Below are positions 14,301-29,300 of a DNA stretch of 64,000 nucleotides, piece after piece (position 1 is the stretch's first letter; the number at the start of each line of letters is the position of its first letter). This DNA comes from Siphonodentalium dalli (taxonomy: Eukaryota; Mollusca; Scaphopoda; Gadilida; Siphonodentaliidae), in the NCBI GenBank assembly GCA_032622095.1, contig CP136062.1, forward strand, positions 195,555,887 to 195,619,886, read 5' to 3'. The position numbers and the translations under genes were made by a program. Below the pieces are notes generated by a model. The model worked only from the letters and a program-made list of their open reading frames with translations, was not told the origin of the DNA and searched no databases.

Positions 14301-17300
14301 AATTTGGCAAGACTGTTTTTCAAACTCATCCAAGAGATTCATGAGTGGAAAAAACAGATTACATTTGTTACAGTTAACGTGCTTTTGTCATGAAATAGAC
14401 ACGGTTTTTACAGTTATTGTACAATAATGAAATAAGACACTCGATAAACAACCCAGGAGGCATAACTCCTCAAAACCAATTCAGGCATGATCGGTTTTCG
14501 AACACATCCAATAGATTCATGAGTTGAACCTGTGATTCATATTTGGTCAAATAGTGAGAAATTTTCACTCATGTTTTCGCTGCTGAGCGGTGATGTAACC
14601 TGCTGTGTCAGACTTTAAGGTAAAAAAGAACTTCATTCACATACATCGTGGTACCATCAATGGCTTTGAACTCAACACAAATACACACTTTTTTGGCAGC
14701 TGTGCCATCCGAAACTAAAAGCGAAAGTACACAAACCAGGGAATCTTAAAACAAATTGTGGAAAATCCGGAATTAGTAGGAGATTTAGTAGGGGGATACT
14801 AAGGTGAACAACCGACAGCTGTCGACCTATACTGTGAATAACTTTTGGAAACAAATAATATTTCAGAAATGAAAGACGGATTGTTGAATTTTCCTCATAG
14901 TCAAAATCCATGGCCATATTAAATCTGCCCACTTAATAGTTATTAAATAAATACCGGTAATAAATGTTTAAATGTTCAAAGCAGAGAGCAGGATTTGTAT
15001 GCATATTGTTTTCATACCATGATGTTACAAGTCAAGCATGCTAACAACTGGACAACTGCACCAGTACAAAATGAATAATGGAATGTATTTTACCCGTATA
15101 TTTGACATAGCCCGTGTGTTTTACACTAAATCCTGTTTGGTGATTGGCCAACTGCCAAATGGGTCATGCATTTTATATCCCAATAAAACACACCATAACA
15201 TGAACCAACACCACATCTCGTTGACCTGATAGACTAAAAGCAGTAGATAGAATAACTGGGCATGTTTTTTGAATGCGCTGCCATAGATTAATCAATTGAT
15301 TGGTAGAAGATTGGGCTGAGTTACATTGCTGAATGGTATAGTATACAAATAGACAGATTTCATAAAAAAAAATAATGAAGAAAAAGCTATATAAATATAA
15401 GAAATGAATGTAGTTTGAGTGTTTTATTGAAGGGTATAGCGATGTGACTATTGGGCACATTGTGTGAACAGCTAAGCAGTTAACACTAAATCTGCTCCAA
15501 CGACCACAGCGACATACACCTCAAACTACATTCATTTCTTAAATAATGACAACTTGTTCTTGTAAACACGTAATCCTCCAGTGATACTTACTTGGTCTCT
15601 CTGAAAATGTTACCATTGCCCTTTCATGATCATCTGTGAAGTCGATTTTGATTGGATTAGCATGTGCCTTATTCTCAAGCAAATGAATTAAGCAATCCTC
15701 TGTTGTTTTTGGATTGATGTTTTTAATGAAGAGCCTATGGTAATCTGTTGGAGGCGGGATGAACTTTGATACACTAAGGATGGCATCCTCTAGTTTCAGC
15801 GGAGTCGATGCAGCCTTTGTGATTACATGGTCCACCACTGAAAATAAAAGTGACTTTAACCCTTTCTATACTAAATACTCATTGATGAGTAGTTATCCCT
15901 TAGGATATGTTCAGATAATAAGATCAGCAAATGACCTTTATTGAACTTATTATCTGAACATTTCCCTCTATTCAATAGGATTCCATCTGCACTTTCTATT
16001 ATCTGTCGTCAGCTTTTATTTCCTGAACAACCCTACAGATGAATAATTGACTCTTCCAATATATACTTTTATAACTGACTGGGAGAATCAATTTAGTACA
16101 GAAAGGGTTAACAAGAGGTTGCACCGGCCGTGCTGGCACACCCCCATGGTGGATAATTCAAACAAACAAAGTATGGTTGAGATAAATTAAGATAAATTAC
16201 TCTAGAACAGAAAACACGAACAAAAGATTAAACACTCAATTGATTGCCATCATAGTAGTGAACATTCATAAAAAAGTGTCATATTTGATATCAGTCAATC
16301 GGTGGTGGAGATACGGACAAAAAAAACAACATTTCCAAATAAACAAAGATGAATAGCTCTAGAATGGAAAACCAGAAAAAAAACTATAGTACACTCAGTT
16401 GATTGTCCTCATAGTAATGAACATCCATACCAAATTTCATTAAAATCCAACAATCGATGACTGAGATATCTGCTCGGACAGACAAAAATACCAACATTTC
16501 CAGATAAACAAAGATGAATAACTCTAGAACGGAAAATCCAGAAAAAAATGATTGAACAACCATTGAATGCCCTAATAGTAGTGAACATCCAGATCAAATT
16601 TCATCCAGATCCGACAACCGGTGTTTGAGATATCTGCACGGACAGAAAAACTGATGAATAAATGTCCGGACAGACTGACAAGGTCAATCCAGTATACGAC
16701 CCATTCTCTTCGAGAGTGGGGCATAACAAAGAAGCTCTTAACCCTTTGAGTGCCAGGTCGATTTTTGTATCAACCCATATACCCTGTGCCAATGCATTCT
16801 CTTATATATGCGAGTCGACCATAGGTCGCCCGCATATATAAGAGAATGCATTGGCTTAACAATTTTTGTTTTTGTTTTTTTTACAATTTTTTACAATTTT
16901 AATAATTTATTCTTATATTCTTTAACAGACTTATTTTGTAGGTTTAGGGCCGATGAGATCGGCCCCTGGCACTCAAAGGGTTAAATGAGTGGTTTAGATT
17001 GAATGAACTTCTAACTTCACCATTCAAACAACCCACAGACTATAATACTCTACGCTCGCACATATGAAAATATTATACACAAGGGAGACAGCAACGTTCT
17101 ATTTCCAAACAAAGTCTGTATGACATTCTATAGTGGTTTCTTTAAGTCATCAATTAGACCAGAAATACGCAGGTGTGCAACTTTTAATTCCAGGCGTGCA
17201 AAGGACTGCTAATGTCACAAGACACAATCGTTCTGATGATTCAGCGATCAATGTCACGATTCAGTGGCTTGACAACAATGGGGCAGCAACGTTTTTACGA

Positions 17301-20300
17301 TTCTGCGACCAAACTAATATGGAACAAAACAGAAAATATACACAGAAATAAATATTTCTTGAAATATGGACAGCTATGTACTGTATATAATATTTCTATC
17401 GGGTATGCTGATCTTCCATTCAATAATCTGTGAAGAATTCAGCGCTAGATGGTTAGCACAATCAAGCCTTGAAATAGTGTGTCTGTCATTTGCAGAATGA
17501 GGTCCCCAGAGGGTGAATTTAGTGATGCTACCCCGCATAGCGGGCTAGCATCACCAAATTCACCCTCTGGGGACCTCATTCTGCTTACATCTCAGCAGAA
17601 TGAGGTTCCCAGAGGGTGAAGTTGGTGATGCTAGCCCGCTATGCGGGGTAGCATCACTAAATTCACCCTCTGGGGACCTCATTCTGCAAATGACAGACAC
17701 ACTATTTCAAGGCTTGAGCACAATACATAATCCTTGACATAAATAGACTGGTTGTTTTCCACCCAACACTGTATGAAATTCATCTTTAGTGTTGAGAAAA
17801 TCTACATAATTTCCTATTATATTTATTGGAAACCAAATATTAATGTAGCCATAAGGCTTTGGGTGAGTTTCCACAACTACTGCTCACCTCAGTTTTGTGA
17901 TTGATTACTTGATAACTATACTTGGGAGGGGTACCATCCCACTCAATTGACAATACCGAGTATGTGACTGTGGCAACAATGATTATGCGACCAGCAATGA
18001 AATTTCATACACTTGTGTTCCTGAGAAGTCGTTTTCCATTGAAAGTCATGCTCGCTAGACCTTTACACATGAGTCACACATTGATAGTTTGTCTAGCATA
18101 TGCATGGGACTGATATGGCAACAAACGTTACGACAACGACCCCATTAGCCTCAGTGATCAGCTGGTCACACACTGAACATTCTGATACGTGACTGGTGAC
18201 TGCAAAATCACTTTATCAATATTTTAAATATTGGCTATGTATATGACGTCACCTGCTCAAAAATGGAGGATTGTCCTTAATGGTCTGCTAGGAGTGGGTA
18301 TGCTGCAGAGATATAGTGGCGTATTGTGTAACATATCAGCCAGGAAATAGTAAAATCCTTACCATCATCATCTTCGAACTGTATAAACACTACAGAGTTA
18401 TCTCCATTGTCACGCTTCAGTTCCTTTATATCTCCTCCTCCGGAACGCTTTGTGTTCTCCATGAAAAACAGTATCGAGTCATCTGACATCCCAGGTGTAA
18501 CACCTGTGACCTTCAGAAATGTTGGTTGTTCTGCATCTTGATCTTGATCTTGTGATGAAGTCTCGGTGTTTGTTGACTCTGACCCTGTGTTGTCAGTGAA
18601 GACTTTCTCAGCAGTCAGTGTACACCCCTCGATGATGATTGGCTTTTTATTTGCTTTTTTTATTACTGAGTCAACAACTGAAATAAAAATAAATCTGTTT
18701 ATTACATTTTCATCAACATTTTTTTTACGTCAAAATGAATATGGTATTCCCACTCCCAGAAGCCCAAGTGTGTCATTACACGTCATGAGGTTATTATACT
18801 CTCAGAACTGTGTCATGACCTAGCTCACTTGTTTGCATTGTTCGGAATCATTGCATGTTATGTTAGTAGTACTTGTAATGATGAAGTTTAGTCAAATTCT
18901 AGCTTCTGGAAAGTTGTAGGCCTAATGAGTTTAGTTGTGGTTTGGGTCAGAATTATAACAAATTATTTGGGTTTTAAAGCTTGAATATCTGGATAGAGGC
19001 ATTGATATACAATGATTATCCTCAAAATCTTTAAGTATAACCGCTGGGTGCCGACAGATAGCCTACGATATATGCAATCAATGTATTTTTTGTTGCATCT
19101 ATGGGCTTATAAAATTGTAAGGGCCCGTACAACATACTGTATAAATTCGCAAACCAAAATTATACCAAGTAAGTTGTTCGGCCACTTACAATTTTGTAAG
19201 CCCATAATGCTTATAATAACTCCCCCGGCAAATTAATTTCAAAATATTAGAAAGAATTATGACAAATCTGCCTGTTGTAAAAACCACAATTTTCATTAGT
19301 CGAGTATTCAGTTCGAACAATTGGATGAAATTTTATTGATTGATTTTTCCAATGAAGAAAATGCGCCGATAAAAAAGTTCAAGGCTGCTCCAGTCGAATT
19401 GAATGTAAATAAACTGAAACTGACGTGGAGGAACAACTAACTAACAATTGTGTCATTAAAAATCAATTTTCAAATTGGAAAATACAAATAAGATGAATTT
19501 AACGTGAATCCGGCTAATGCATTGACATTCTGCAATTATATCCCATATTTGAAATTATGCCTTCAAATAATTTATTTGAAGTATGCGGTTAACCATCTAA
19601 TTGTTACAGGTGAAGCCAGTTATCGCCACATCCATGCTATTCGCCAACCATTTGGAGATAAATTATTGTTTTGGCATCTTTTATTATAAAAAAATGCAAC
19701 AAAGCAATCAATTTTTACTTTGAAGCAAATATTTTCACAGAGAAATGATTGGTAACCAATGACACACCATACTCTAGGTAAATTCACCCCGGGGTCATCA
19801 TTTCGCATGAATGGTAACCCTTACTGAATTCCTATGCCGGTGACTCGACACTTACATTTTTATCGAGAAATAAAAGCAACAAGTAACTACGGTGTTGTTA
19901 GGCCTTGTCCAATCAGAATCGAGGAAAATGAAGGAGAAAAATATAGGTATAATTATATTAGGATTATTTTATTTTTAGATGATATAACATGTACTAACAA
20001 TAACCGGCTATTACTAATTAAAAGGGAAATTGACAGCACATTCTGCCTTGAATTTGTCTCTGACGAAACCGACAATCCAAGTCGCAATTAAGCAGAGTGA
20101 CTCTTGATCTTTCACCGATGGACACATTGTTGAATCCACGGGCCACAGACCCAATTTGGTGAATTTGGTGGTACTTGTGACTGGTGATCAGAGCAAAGAA
20201 ATTCAACTCTGATTATATTGATTTCCCCGAACAGTTGCATAGATGGACAATAAAGCATAGATGGACAATAACATGATACCTAAATATAGAACATACCTCT

Positions 20301-23300
20301 TTTGTCTTTAAATTTGATGAAAACATAGCCTTCACCTCGATTCAAGCTTAGAATTTCACCACCCCCAAGACGTCGCTCATTTTCAAAGTAGCATTCTAAA
20401 GTATCATCCGATAAGTGCTGTTCCACTCCAGTTACCTGTCAACAAAAGGTTATTATATGACCGTTATTAACCTTTCTATACTAAATACTCACTGACGAGT
20501 AGTTCCCTTAAGAAATATTCAGATAATAAGTTCAACAAATGACATATGCTTATTGAACTTATTATCTGAACATTTCCCAATGAATAGGAATCATTCTGCT
20601 CTTGTGTTATCTATTTTTCTGTCTGTCGTCTGCTTTTATTACTGAGCACCCCTCCAAATGAATCATAGACTATTCCAATGTATACTTTTATAACTGAATG
20701 GGAGAATCCATTTAGTATAGACAGGGTTAATTACCTCCTGAAACCCCAATAGTAAATCGTATACAAGAGGAGTTAATAAATAGTGATACATACCAGGTTT
20801 TCCTATAAATAGGAAAGATATGTTAATAACATGCAAGATCACTTGAAGTCATTGGCTATCAATAGGTCTGCTTGATACCTGGGTTTTTCCATGCCATATC
20901 TAAATAGACAGCCAATTGTTGTTGATTGATCATTTGTTGGTTTGGGTTGAATTGCAGAAGATATTCTGCATTCATTTTTTTTTTGTCGAGATGAATGAGA
21001 ACACAAATCGTTTCCGAACAATCGATGGACACTATGGAGTTTCAAAGCTGATGCAAAACTTTGATGAAATGGATAGGTCATATAATAAAACAGAGAGCGC
21101 ACCAGTCATAACTCCTTCTGACTCCGTAACTGGCTGTGTACCAGTTTATTGAAAAGTTCAGCATTATATATTTAGCGTGGGTTTTGTCTACAACAATGGC
21201 GAAGACCACAAACCAATGTATATTTCCCTATGCGAGATTCCCATATATAAGAGAATTCATTGGCATTGTGAGAAAACTTAAAGGACAACCTGAACTTTTT
21301 GTGGCTTATTTCAGAAGTGCATTTTATGTTGCTTCATTTTCTGCATTTATTCTGAAATACACTAACCCAGATATTTACAATTGACGGTCAAATAAAGGAA
21401 AAATTTGACTAAAACTCAGCTCAAATAAGTGTAAAAATTATTTAAAAAAATTATTTTAAAAATTTGAGATATTTTCAGATAGCAACATGTTGTTGTTTCT
21501 GCAATATATACCGAATTTGATTTTTGTGAAATAAGACTTAGTAAGTTGAGCTAATTATAGTTAAAGGTTCCTATATGCCCTAAAACTCCAGTCATTGAAG
21601 TCCAGAACAATCCATAATACCGTATATAACGTCGCACAAAAACACATGAAACATCCAGAATATTTACAGAAATAAATACTGTTCATGTGACACATGCGTC
21701 ATGTGACAGCTGGTCAGATCACAGATTTATGCTTGTTCAGTATCTGATTGGCTAGCACGTTTCACTTTACGGTTCTTAACATTGTTGTTTTGGCAATTTG
21801 GTCACATGTTTAAAACACTAATGTTCAAGGGAAGTCCCCATGTTTTTCAAGCCTTAAGTGAATTTTCCAAGTCTTTTGTGAACAATAAAGACAAAATTAT
21901 GTATGTCACAAAAAATATATGAAAGTGTCAATGACATTTGGAAAAAGTTAATTTTTTTCTGAGCAATGAATAGAATGATAAAGAAGGAAAGCCATAAAGT
22001 TACAGTAAAGGTCTTGTATTGAGTAGATGAAATTAGTTTCATTTGAAACATTTCACAAATAAATGTGGGCTGCAGACAGTGCGGATGGATTCAAATTTGA
22101 AATTCAAGATGGCTGCTGGCAGCCATGTTTTATAACGAATTTCAGAAATAATTGATAGCTCCAATCTAGAGGTCACCCCGAAGATCAATATGAAGTTTGG
22201 TGATATTTGGATGAGGGATGTGGCCTGTAGGGTGTGCCGAAGGATTTAGTCGGGCAAAGAGTAAAATCAAACATGGCCACTGGCAGCCATGTTTTTTAAC
22301 GAATTTCGGGAATAATTAATGGCTCCCATTTAGAGGTCATCCCGAAGATCCATATGAAGTTTGGTGATGATCGGATGAGGGATGTGCCCTGTAGCGTGTG
22401 CCGAAGGATTTAGTCGTGCAAAGAGTAAAATCCATGGAAATAATCGACGTTTCCCATCTAGAGATCACCCCAAGACCAACATGAAGTTTGGTGATGATCG
22501 GATGAGGAATGTGGTCTGTACAGCGAGCCAAATGATTTATTGATGCAAAGAGTAAAATCCAAGATGGCTACCAGCGGCCATGTTTTTCATCAAATTTTTT
22601 TCAAATTTAATGGCTCCCATCTAGAGGTGATCCTAAACATGCCTGCAAATTTTCAAAACAGTTCTCCAATAAAGGCGAGTTGTGAGCTGAGCCAATGGAT
22701 TCAAATTTGAAATCCAAGATGGCTGCATGTGGCCAAGTTTTTTTTACGAATTATGGAAAAAATTGATGGCTCCCAACTAGATGACACCCCGAAGATCCAT
22801 AAGAAATTTGGTGATGATCAGATGAGGGATGCGGCCTGTAGGGTAAGCCAAAGGAAATTGTTGACTGACGGACACATGGACGACGGACAAGATGGCTGCA
22901 GGTGGCCATGTTCTTTTACGAATTACGGAAAAAATTGATTACTCCCAACTAGATGACACCCCGAAGATCCATAAGAAATTTGGTGATGATCAGATGAGAG
23001 ATGCGGCCTGTAGGGTGAGCCAAAGAAAATTGTTGACTGACGGACACATGGACGACGGACACCAACCCATGGCAATAGCTCAAACTTTACAAAGTAAAGT
23101 TGAGCTAACAAACTTTACAAAGTTAAGTTGAGCTAATAAGTTGAAAAAGGAGGTACAACTCCAATAAAGAAAGTTGGACTCTGTCAAGTTTAGTATTAAT
23201 CCTTTACCCAACAGAACGGCCCTGTGCCAATGCATTATCTTATATAAGCAGGTCGACCATAGGTCGCCTCGCATATATAAGATAATGCATTGGCTTAACA

Positions 23301-26300
23301 CATATTAAAAATGATAAAATTGTCAAAGAATGTAGAAAAATATTATAAAAATTGTTAAAAAATGTAAGAAAAAATTATAAAATTGTTAAAGAATGTAAGA
23401 AAAAAAGGTAAAAAGTGTTAAAAAAATATTTTTTTTAGGCCAATGCATTCTCTTATATATGCGAGGCGACCTATGGTCGACTCGCATATATAAGAGAATG
23501 CATTGGCACAGGGCATAACTGTAACCATCACAATGTGGTCGATGAACCGGTTCCAATGATATCCATATTTGTATGGTGTTATTGAGACAGACCGAAGATA
23601 TTTTAGGCTGTTGAAGCTTTATTTGGGGGTTTTTGGTCGTTTTGTTTGGTAAAGGTTTAATAAGGAATTTTATTTTTTATTACTTGGTTTATGGATTTCT
23701 TTGGCTCAAAGGTAGGGGAGGCGGGAGGATTTTTTTTTTTTTTTAAATCTGTATATTTTTTTATTAAATGTAAATTGTCAAAAAATAGGGTCGGGAGAAA
23801 TAAAATATTTGCTGTATAATAATCTCCTTATCTAAAACAAGCAAATAAATGTTTTTATTTGGATGTTTCTTTAAAGCAGGATACGGATAGATGAAAAAAT
23901 ATTGCCAATATCAGCGTCCGCCATATTGGCATTGACATTCAATTCCAGGAGGCTTCGCTGTTCAATCGATGTTGTACAATTTACGTAAATTTATACCTTT
24001 TTCTATTTTTTTTATATGTCTGGATTAATATTCACATTGTCGGAAATAATAAAAACAAAAACTAAAATTTTATTTTTATTGACAAAACTGGACAAACCAG
24101 CTGGACAAACAGCTTTTTTTTGGGTAGGGAAATCCGTAAACCAAGTAATAAAAAATAAAATGCCTAAAATTTACCAAAATATGTAGGAATACAATCTCAG
24201 ACGGATGAACACACAGAATGCCAGATGGTGGACAAAAAAGCTTATTCCAGTAGATCCCACTCAATTTTGTTATCTGAGGGGGGAGATATGGGTGGGGGTT
24301 TAATTAAGACAGTTAGGTAAACAAGTATTCATTTCATGAGTTGGGGTATAAATCTGATTTAAAACTTCCACTGGGTGTTGGTTGGTAGTCGATTAAATAG
24401 TAACCTTTAAGAAGACGTCGACACCATCATCAGTGATTCCACTCTGGTATGACGTTGCACTGTAATCTGATTGGCTATCAATTCTTTTACTGTTATCTTC
24501 TTCCAAGACAAGTTCAATTCTGAGAGAATTCCGACCCCAACATAGTGGCTGTTGCAATGAATGGTCATGCACACGTTTTGCAACTGAAAATAAATTGGGT
24601 GGATTAGAAGAAGACTTTCTAATTTCACCAGAGGCTGTAAACTGCCAATGGTCAGATGATGAGTGAGATCGTCAGATGATGAGTGAGATCGTCAGACAGA
24701 TGATGAGTGAGATCGTCAGACAGATGATGAGTGAGATCGTCAGACAGATGATGAGTGAGATCGTCAGATGATGAGTGAGATCGTCAGATGATGAGTGAGA
24801 TCGTCAGACGCTCTTGCATTTCGATAAAGAGGGATCATATTTATCAGTTTACGAAAACGTTTGGTGATGAAGACACTCAGGTGACAGTATGAACGTGACA
24901 TCGACTGATATTTGAAGTCAAGCGTGATTATAGTGTTTCTGTCATTTGCAGAATGAGGTTCCAAGAGGGTGAATTTAGTGATGCTATCCCGCACAGTGGG
25001 CTAGCATCACCAAATTCACCCTCTGGGAACCTCATTCTGCTTAAGCCGCATCTTCTGGGAAGTATCTATAGTCTCAAATTAACATTAATTTTGGTCACTT
25101 TTTCCCTTCTGTTCAGTTTCTATATCCCTAATTTGCAGAAGATAAAATGCATAATCGAGGTGACTAATGGGTGAACATCACCAACTTCAACTGGGGAACT
25201 TCAATCTGATCCTAGGTCTCCCATAGCATTTGAGGTCTAAGCAGAATGAGGTCCCCAGAGGGTGTATTTGGTGATGCTAGCCAGCCATGTGGGATAGCGT
25301 AACTAAATTCACCCTCTGGGGACCTCATTCTGCAAATGACAGACACACTATAATCAGGCTTGTTTGAAGTTAGACGTTCTCTATCTAAACCTCTGAAATG
25401 ACAATTTATAAATCTGATTGAAAATTATAAGTTATTGTGGTTTATTTATAGTAACATGGTGTGATATTGATGGCTTGGAGCATATATTGAAGTGAGTCAA
25501 CCACAATAATGTATATGTTCTACCGACATTCCTGGTCATTCATAGCAATTTGACATTTATTCTTGGTAACTAATGCAAAAATCATTGGGCTGAAGCCATA
25601 TTTGAATTTAGTATGTATTTTTGGTTGATAAAGACACATTTAATTTGTATTTTTGGCTGATAAAGACACATACCAACTTTGGTTCCGATTTAAAGGGTGT
25701 ATAAAAAGTGACACTTACCTACATCCTCTGCATACATAATGGTTGCAATACCGCTATCTTCATCAAATTCCAAGAACTTGATTGGTCCGCCTTTGAATTT
25801 CCTCTTATCCTCAAAATAAAATGTGACGGCTTCTTCGGTTACTTCTGGAGGTATACCAAACACGCGTAGCTTGAGTACTTTTTCTGGTCCCTCCTCCACA
25901 AGCTGTGGTTTCGCTGAGCATGCCTCGACATATATTTCTTGTTTATTCACCATGAGGGGTGTTTGGTCCTGTTTCTTTAAAATTGCAACAACAGCTGAAA
26001 ATCGCAAAAAAAATCATAGTAAATTACATTGTACATTATATATAGAATGTGGTTTTTTTAAATCGCATATAGGTAGTATTTGGGTGGGCTAACCCAGGGA
26101 TGGTCGAAGGCTCTTCCATTCACCCCTCATATTTTTGCCTTTATTCAGAACAAAAATAAATAATAATAAATAGTTTTCTTTTTTTGTGTTCGTTTGCTTT
26201 TGGAAGTGGTGGATAGGATGAGTAGTGGAGCCGTCCCGAATCGATCCAGACTTTTCTGGGTAAGAGTTCTTGCTCGTCTCGCCCGCGTACTGCTTGATGA

Positions 26301-29300
26301 TCTCTCAGCAGGAAGAATTCATAGTTGGTTGGCAGAGTTTTTTGATGGTATCTTTGATATTTTTTTCTGTTCCGCTCTATCCTTTCTTCTGGGGTTTCCA
26401 ATGCCGGCTTCTCTATGTACTTCAGCATCGCAGGGATGGAGGTGGTAGTTTCCGTCCATGGTGGAGACTGGCTGGGTGGTGTTGCCATCTCGACATGAAG
26501 ACAGGGACGTGGACGTCCAGGGTGATGTCGGTCCCTGTTGCCACTGCCAAATCGACGGCAATATACAATAATAATATTTGGTTTTAAATTACACTCACTA
26601 CCGTACATCCACCCCTGTGAGCCTCCCTGGTTATATCTGATTTGTTATCGTTCGCGTTTGGTGATGTATCCACGACAGTTTTTTTATATATATATATATA
26701 TATACACACCCACGATGATACCTTCCAGCCAGTCAGACAGTTGTTAAAAGACAAGGCCGAACTGCATTGCAAACGATTTGCCGTGCATCTTTGATGTTCA
26801 GCCGCCAAAGCCAGAGTATAATTATGTAGCTTTCAATTCATGAACGACTTTTGATCTTGCATCCAATTCTGAGGCAAGAATGGAGAACATGTCATTATTA
26901 CACTTTTCATACTTTGTCTGAACAGTTTAGAAAGAAAAGTTGAACGGAAATAGATTGGGGGAAATCCTAATGATGTAGGAAATACACATCGCATTATCCG
27001 ATTATAATTCCAACTTCTGCGGAGAAAACTGAATAAACTAGAGATGTGACTGTGTCAATGGGACTAAAGATACCCCCGTGTTTTTAAAATACTAAGATGT
27101 TTCACATGTCAGTAAACATTTAGTTAAAATAATAAAATAACAGTTCCCATTGCAGGTGCACAACCCTAACCCTAATCTTAAACCTATTGACCGAAAAATG
27201 TAGGAATAAAAGCTCGGACAAAATTATACATGTTGCGAAAATGTTCTTAAGTCAAAAAAGGGGAATAACTCCACACAAAAAGTCGGACAGGCATCATAAT
27301 CGCAGGTGCACGGGTTCCCATGGTACTAAATATCAAAAACATTGACCTAAAAATGTAGGAATAAAAGCTTGGACAAAATTATGCATGTTGCAACAAAAAT
27401 TATAAGTCGAAAAAGGGGGATAACTGCACCAAAAAACGTCATAATCGCATGAGCACAGGTTCCCAAGGTACTAAATATCTGTGCCAAGTTTTAAAATAAT
27501 GGACCTAAAAATGTAGGAATAAAAGCTCGGACAAAATTATACATGTTTCAAAAAATTTCTAAATAAAAAAATGGGGGATAACTCCACCAAAAAAGTCCGA
27601 CAGACGTCATAATCGCAGGTGCACAGGTTTCCATGGTGGTTGATGTCTGTGCCAAGTTCCATGAAAATTGATCAAAAAACGACTGAGAAAAACTCCGGAC
27701 AAATTTGTGTCCACGGACGGACGGACGACAGACAAGCTGATTCCAGTATACCCCCCCCCCCCCCCCTAACTTCGTTGCGGGGGTATAATCAAGCTTTAAT
27801 ATCGAGTAGATAGTTACATTTTAGATGTGATCTTTATTTGCATCATGTTCAGTTTGTCACTTGCTTTCGGATAACGCGTTGTTTATTTATCTGTTGGGGT
27901 ATTACTCGTCACTTAAATAATCACCCCTACGATTCCCAATATTATTAAACAAGACAGTCAATGACTGTGGGGTTGCTCACCAGACTGCAAAAACTGATAA
28001 GACTGGGACTCTGGAGACCACAACAGTCTTTTCATAATCACTTTAAAAGAAGTAGATCTAAACAGGATATGTGGCTTGAGAGGCTTCATGTATGTAGATC
28101 GGTGAATATCCACCTTGAAATTACCAACTGTACACTACTGATCACCCCCCTCCTCCAGCTCAACAAGTCCTGAAATACAAGCATCTATGCTATTACTTAT
28201 AGTTATACTTGTTTTAGGGGGTAGTAGGAAGACAGCCCGATAGGGCTAGGCTACCCCCGACAATACACTGCTTTACTTTATTATGTATTACTGCCACTGT
28301 GTCATTCCTGTGTATTGTAAATAAACTATCCTATCCTATCCTATCCCCTCTCAAGTCTTAGTTGGAATTTCACAACCGACATCTCAAACTTTCTCAATTG
28401 ATGGAATTTCCAATCTCACAAGCGCCTTTTTATACAAGACAGTCAAAGACTGTGGGGTCGCTCACCAGACTGCAAAGACTGATGAGACTAGGACTCTGGA
28501 GACCACAATAGTCAGAACTTTTCGTAATCACTTTAAAAGAAGTAGATCTAAACACGATATGTGGCTAGAGAGGCTTCAGTAGTGTACAGTGGGTAATTTC
28601 AAGGTGAATATCCACCTTGAAATTACCCACTGTACACTACTGATCACCCCCCCTACTCCAGCTCAACAAGTCCCCTCCCGACCGGGCTCCAGACTCCCAA
28701 GTCTTGGGTTGGAATTTCACAACCGACATCTCAAACTTTCTCAATTTTTGGAAATTTCCAATCTTACAAGCAGCTTTTTATAAAATCATTTAGACATGTT
28801 TGAAGCCCATTTATCCATGGACCCAAAACACCATACATGTATGTCAGATTAATCAGTTAAGTAGTTCCAAGGTAGATGATTTAATGAATTTGGTATTTCA
28901 ATGATTTTTTTAAACACAAAAGTGTTAACTCACCATAGCCCCGTCATTTCTTAACAGGTTGACCTGATGTTAACAAATCTGAATATCAGTCACTGAAGGA
29001 TCGTCCATACTATATGTAAGCTAAATAGTCCAACCTCTCTTGAGAAGACAATTTAAGAATGACTATAAAGACATACAGTTATGTCCCTGGTCCCACCCTA
29101 TTTAACCTGGTGACCACATCTGAATAAATTTGAATACCAGACACCAAAGAACCCTTCATACTAAATATCAGTAAAATAGACCTGATGGTCCTTGTGGTGG
29201 AAGCATGTTAAAATTTGTGACTATTTCGGTCGAACAGTTTAACCCGAAGTAGGAAAATATGGACTGTTACTGGTTTAGAAATCAAATCTACGGCCTCATT

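Noticed and set aside
24651..24808. CRISPR-like array
   Set aside because: Repeats are contiguous with no unique spacers; it is a minisatellite in a eukaryotic intron.
26141..26608. Extra PARP14-like exon between exons 3 and 4
   Set aside because: Exon 3 joins exon 4 directly in phase; this frame has no RRM pattern and resembles the ORF1-like sequence at 55,410.
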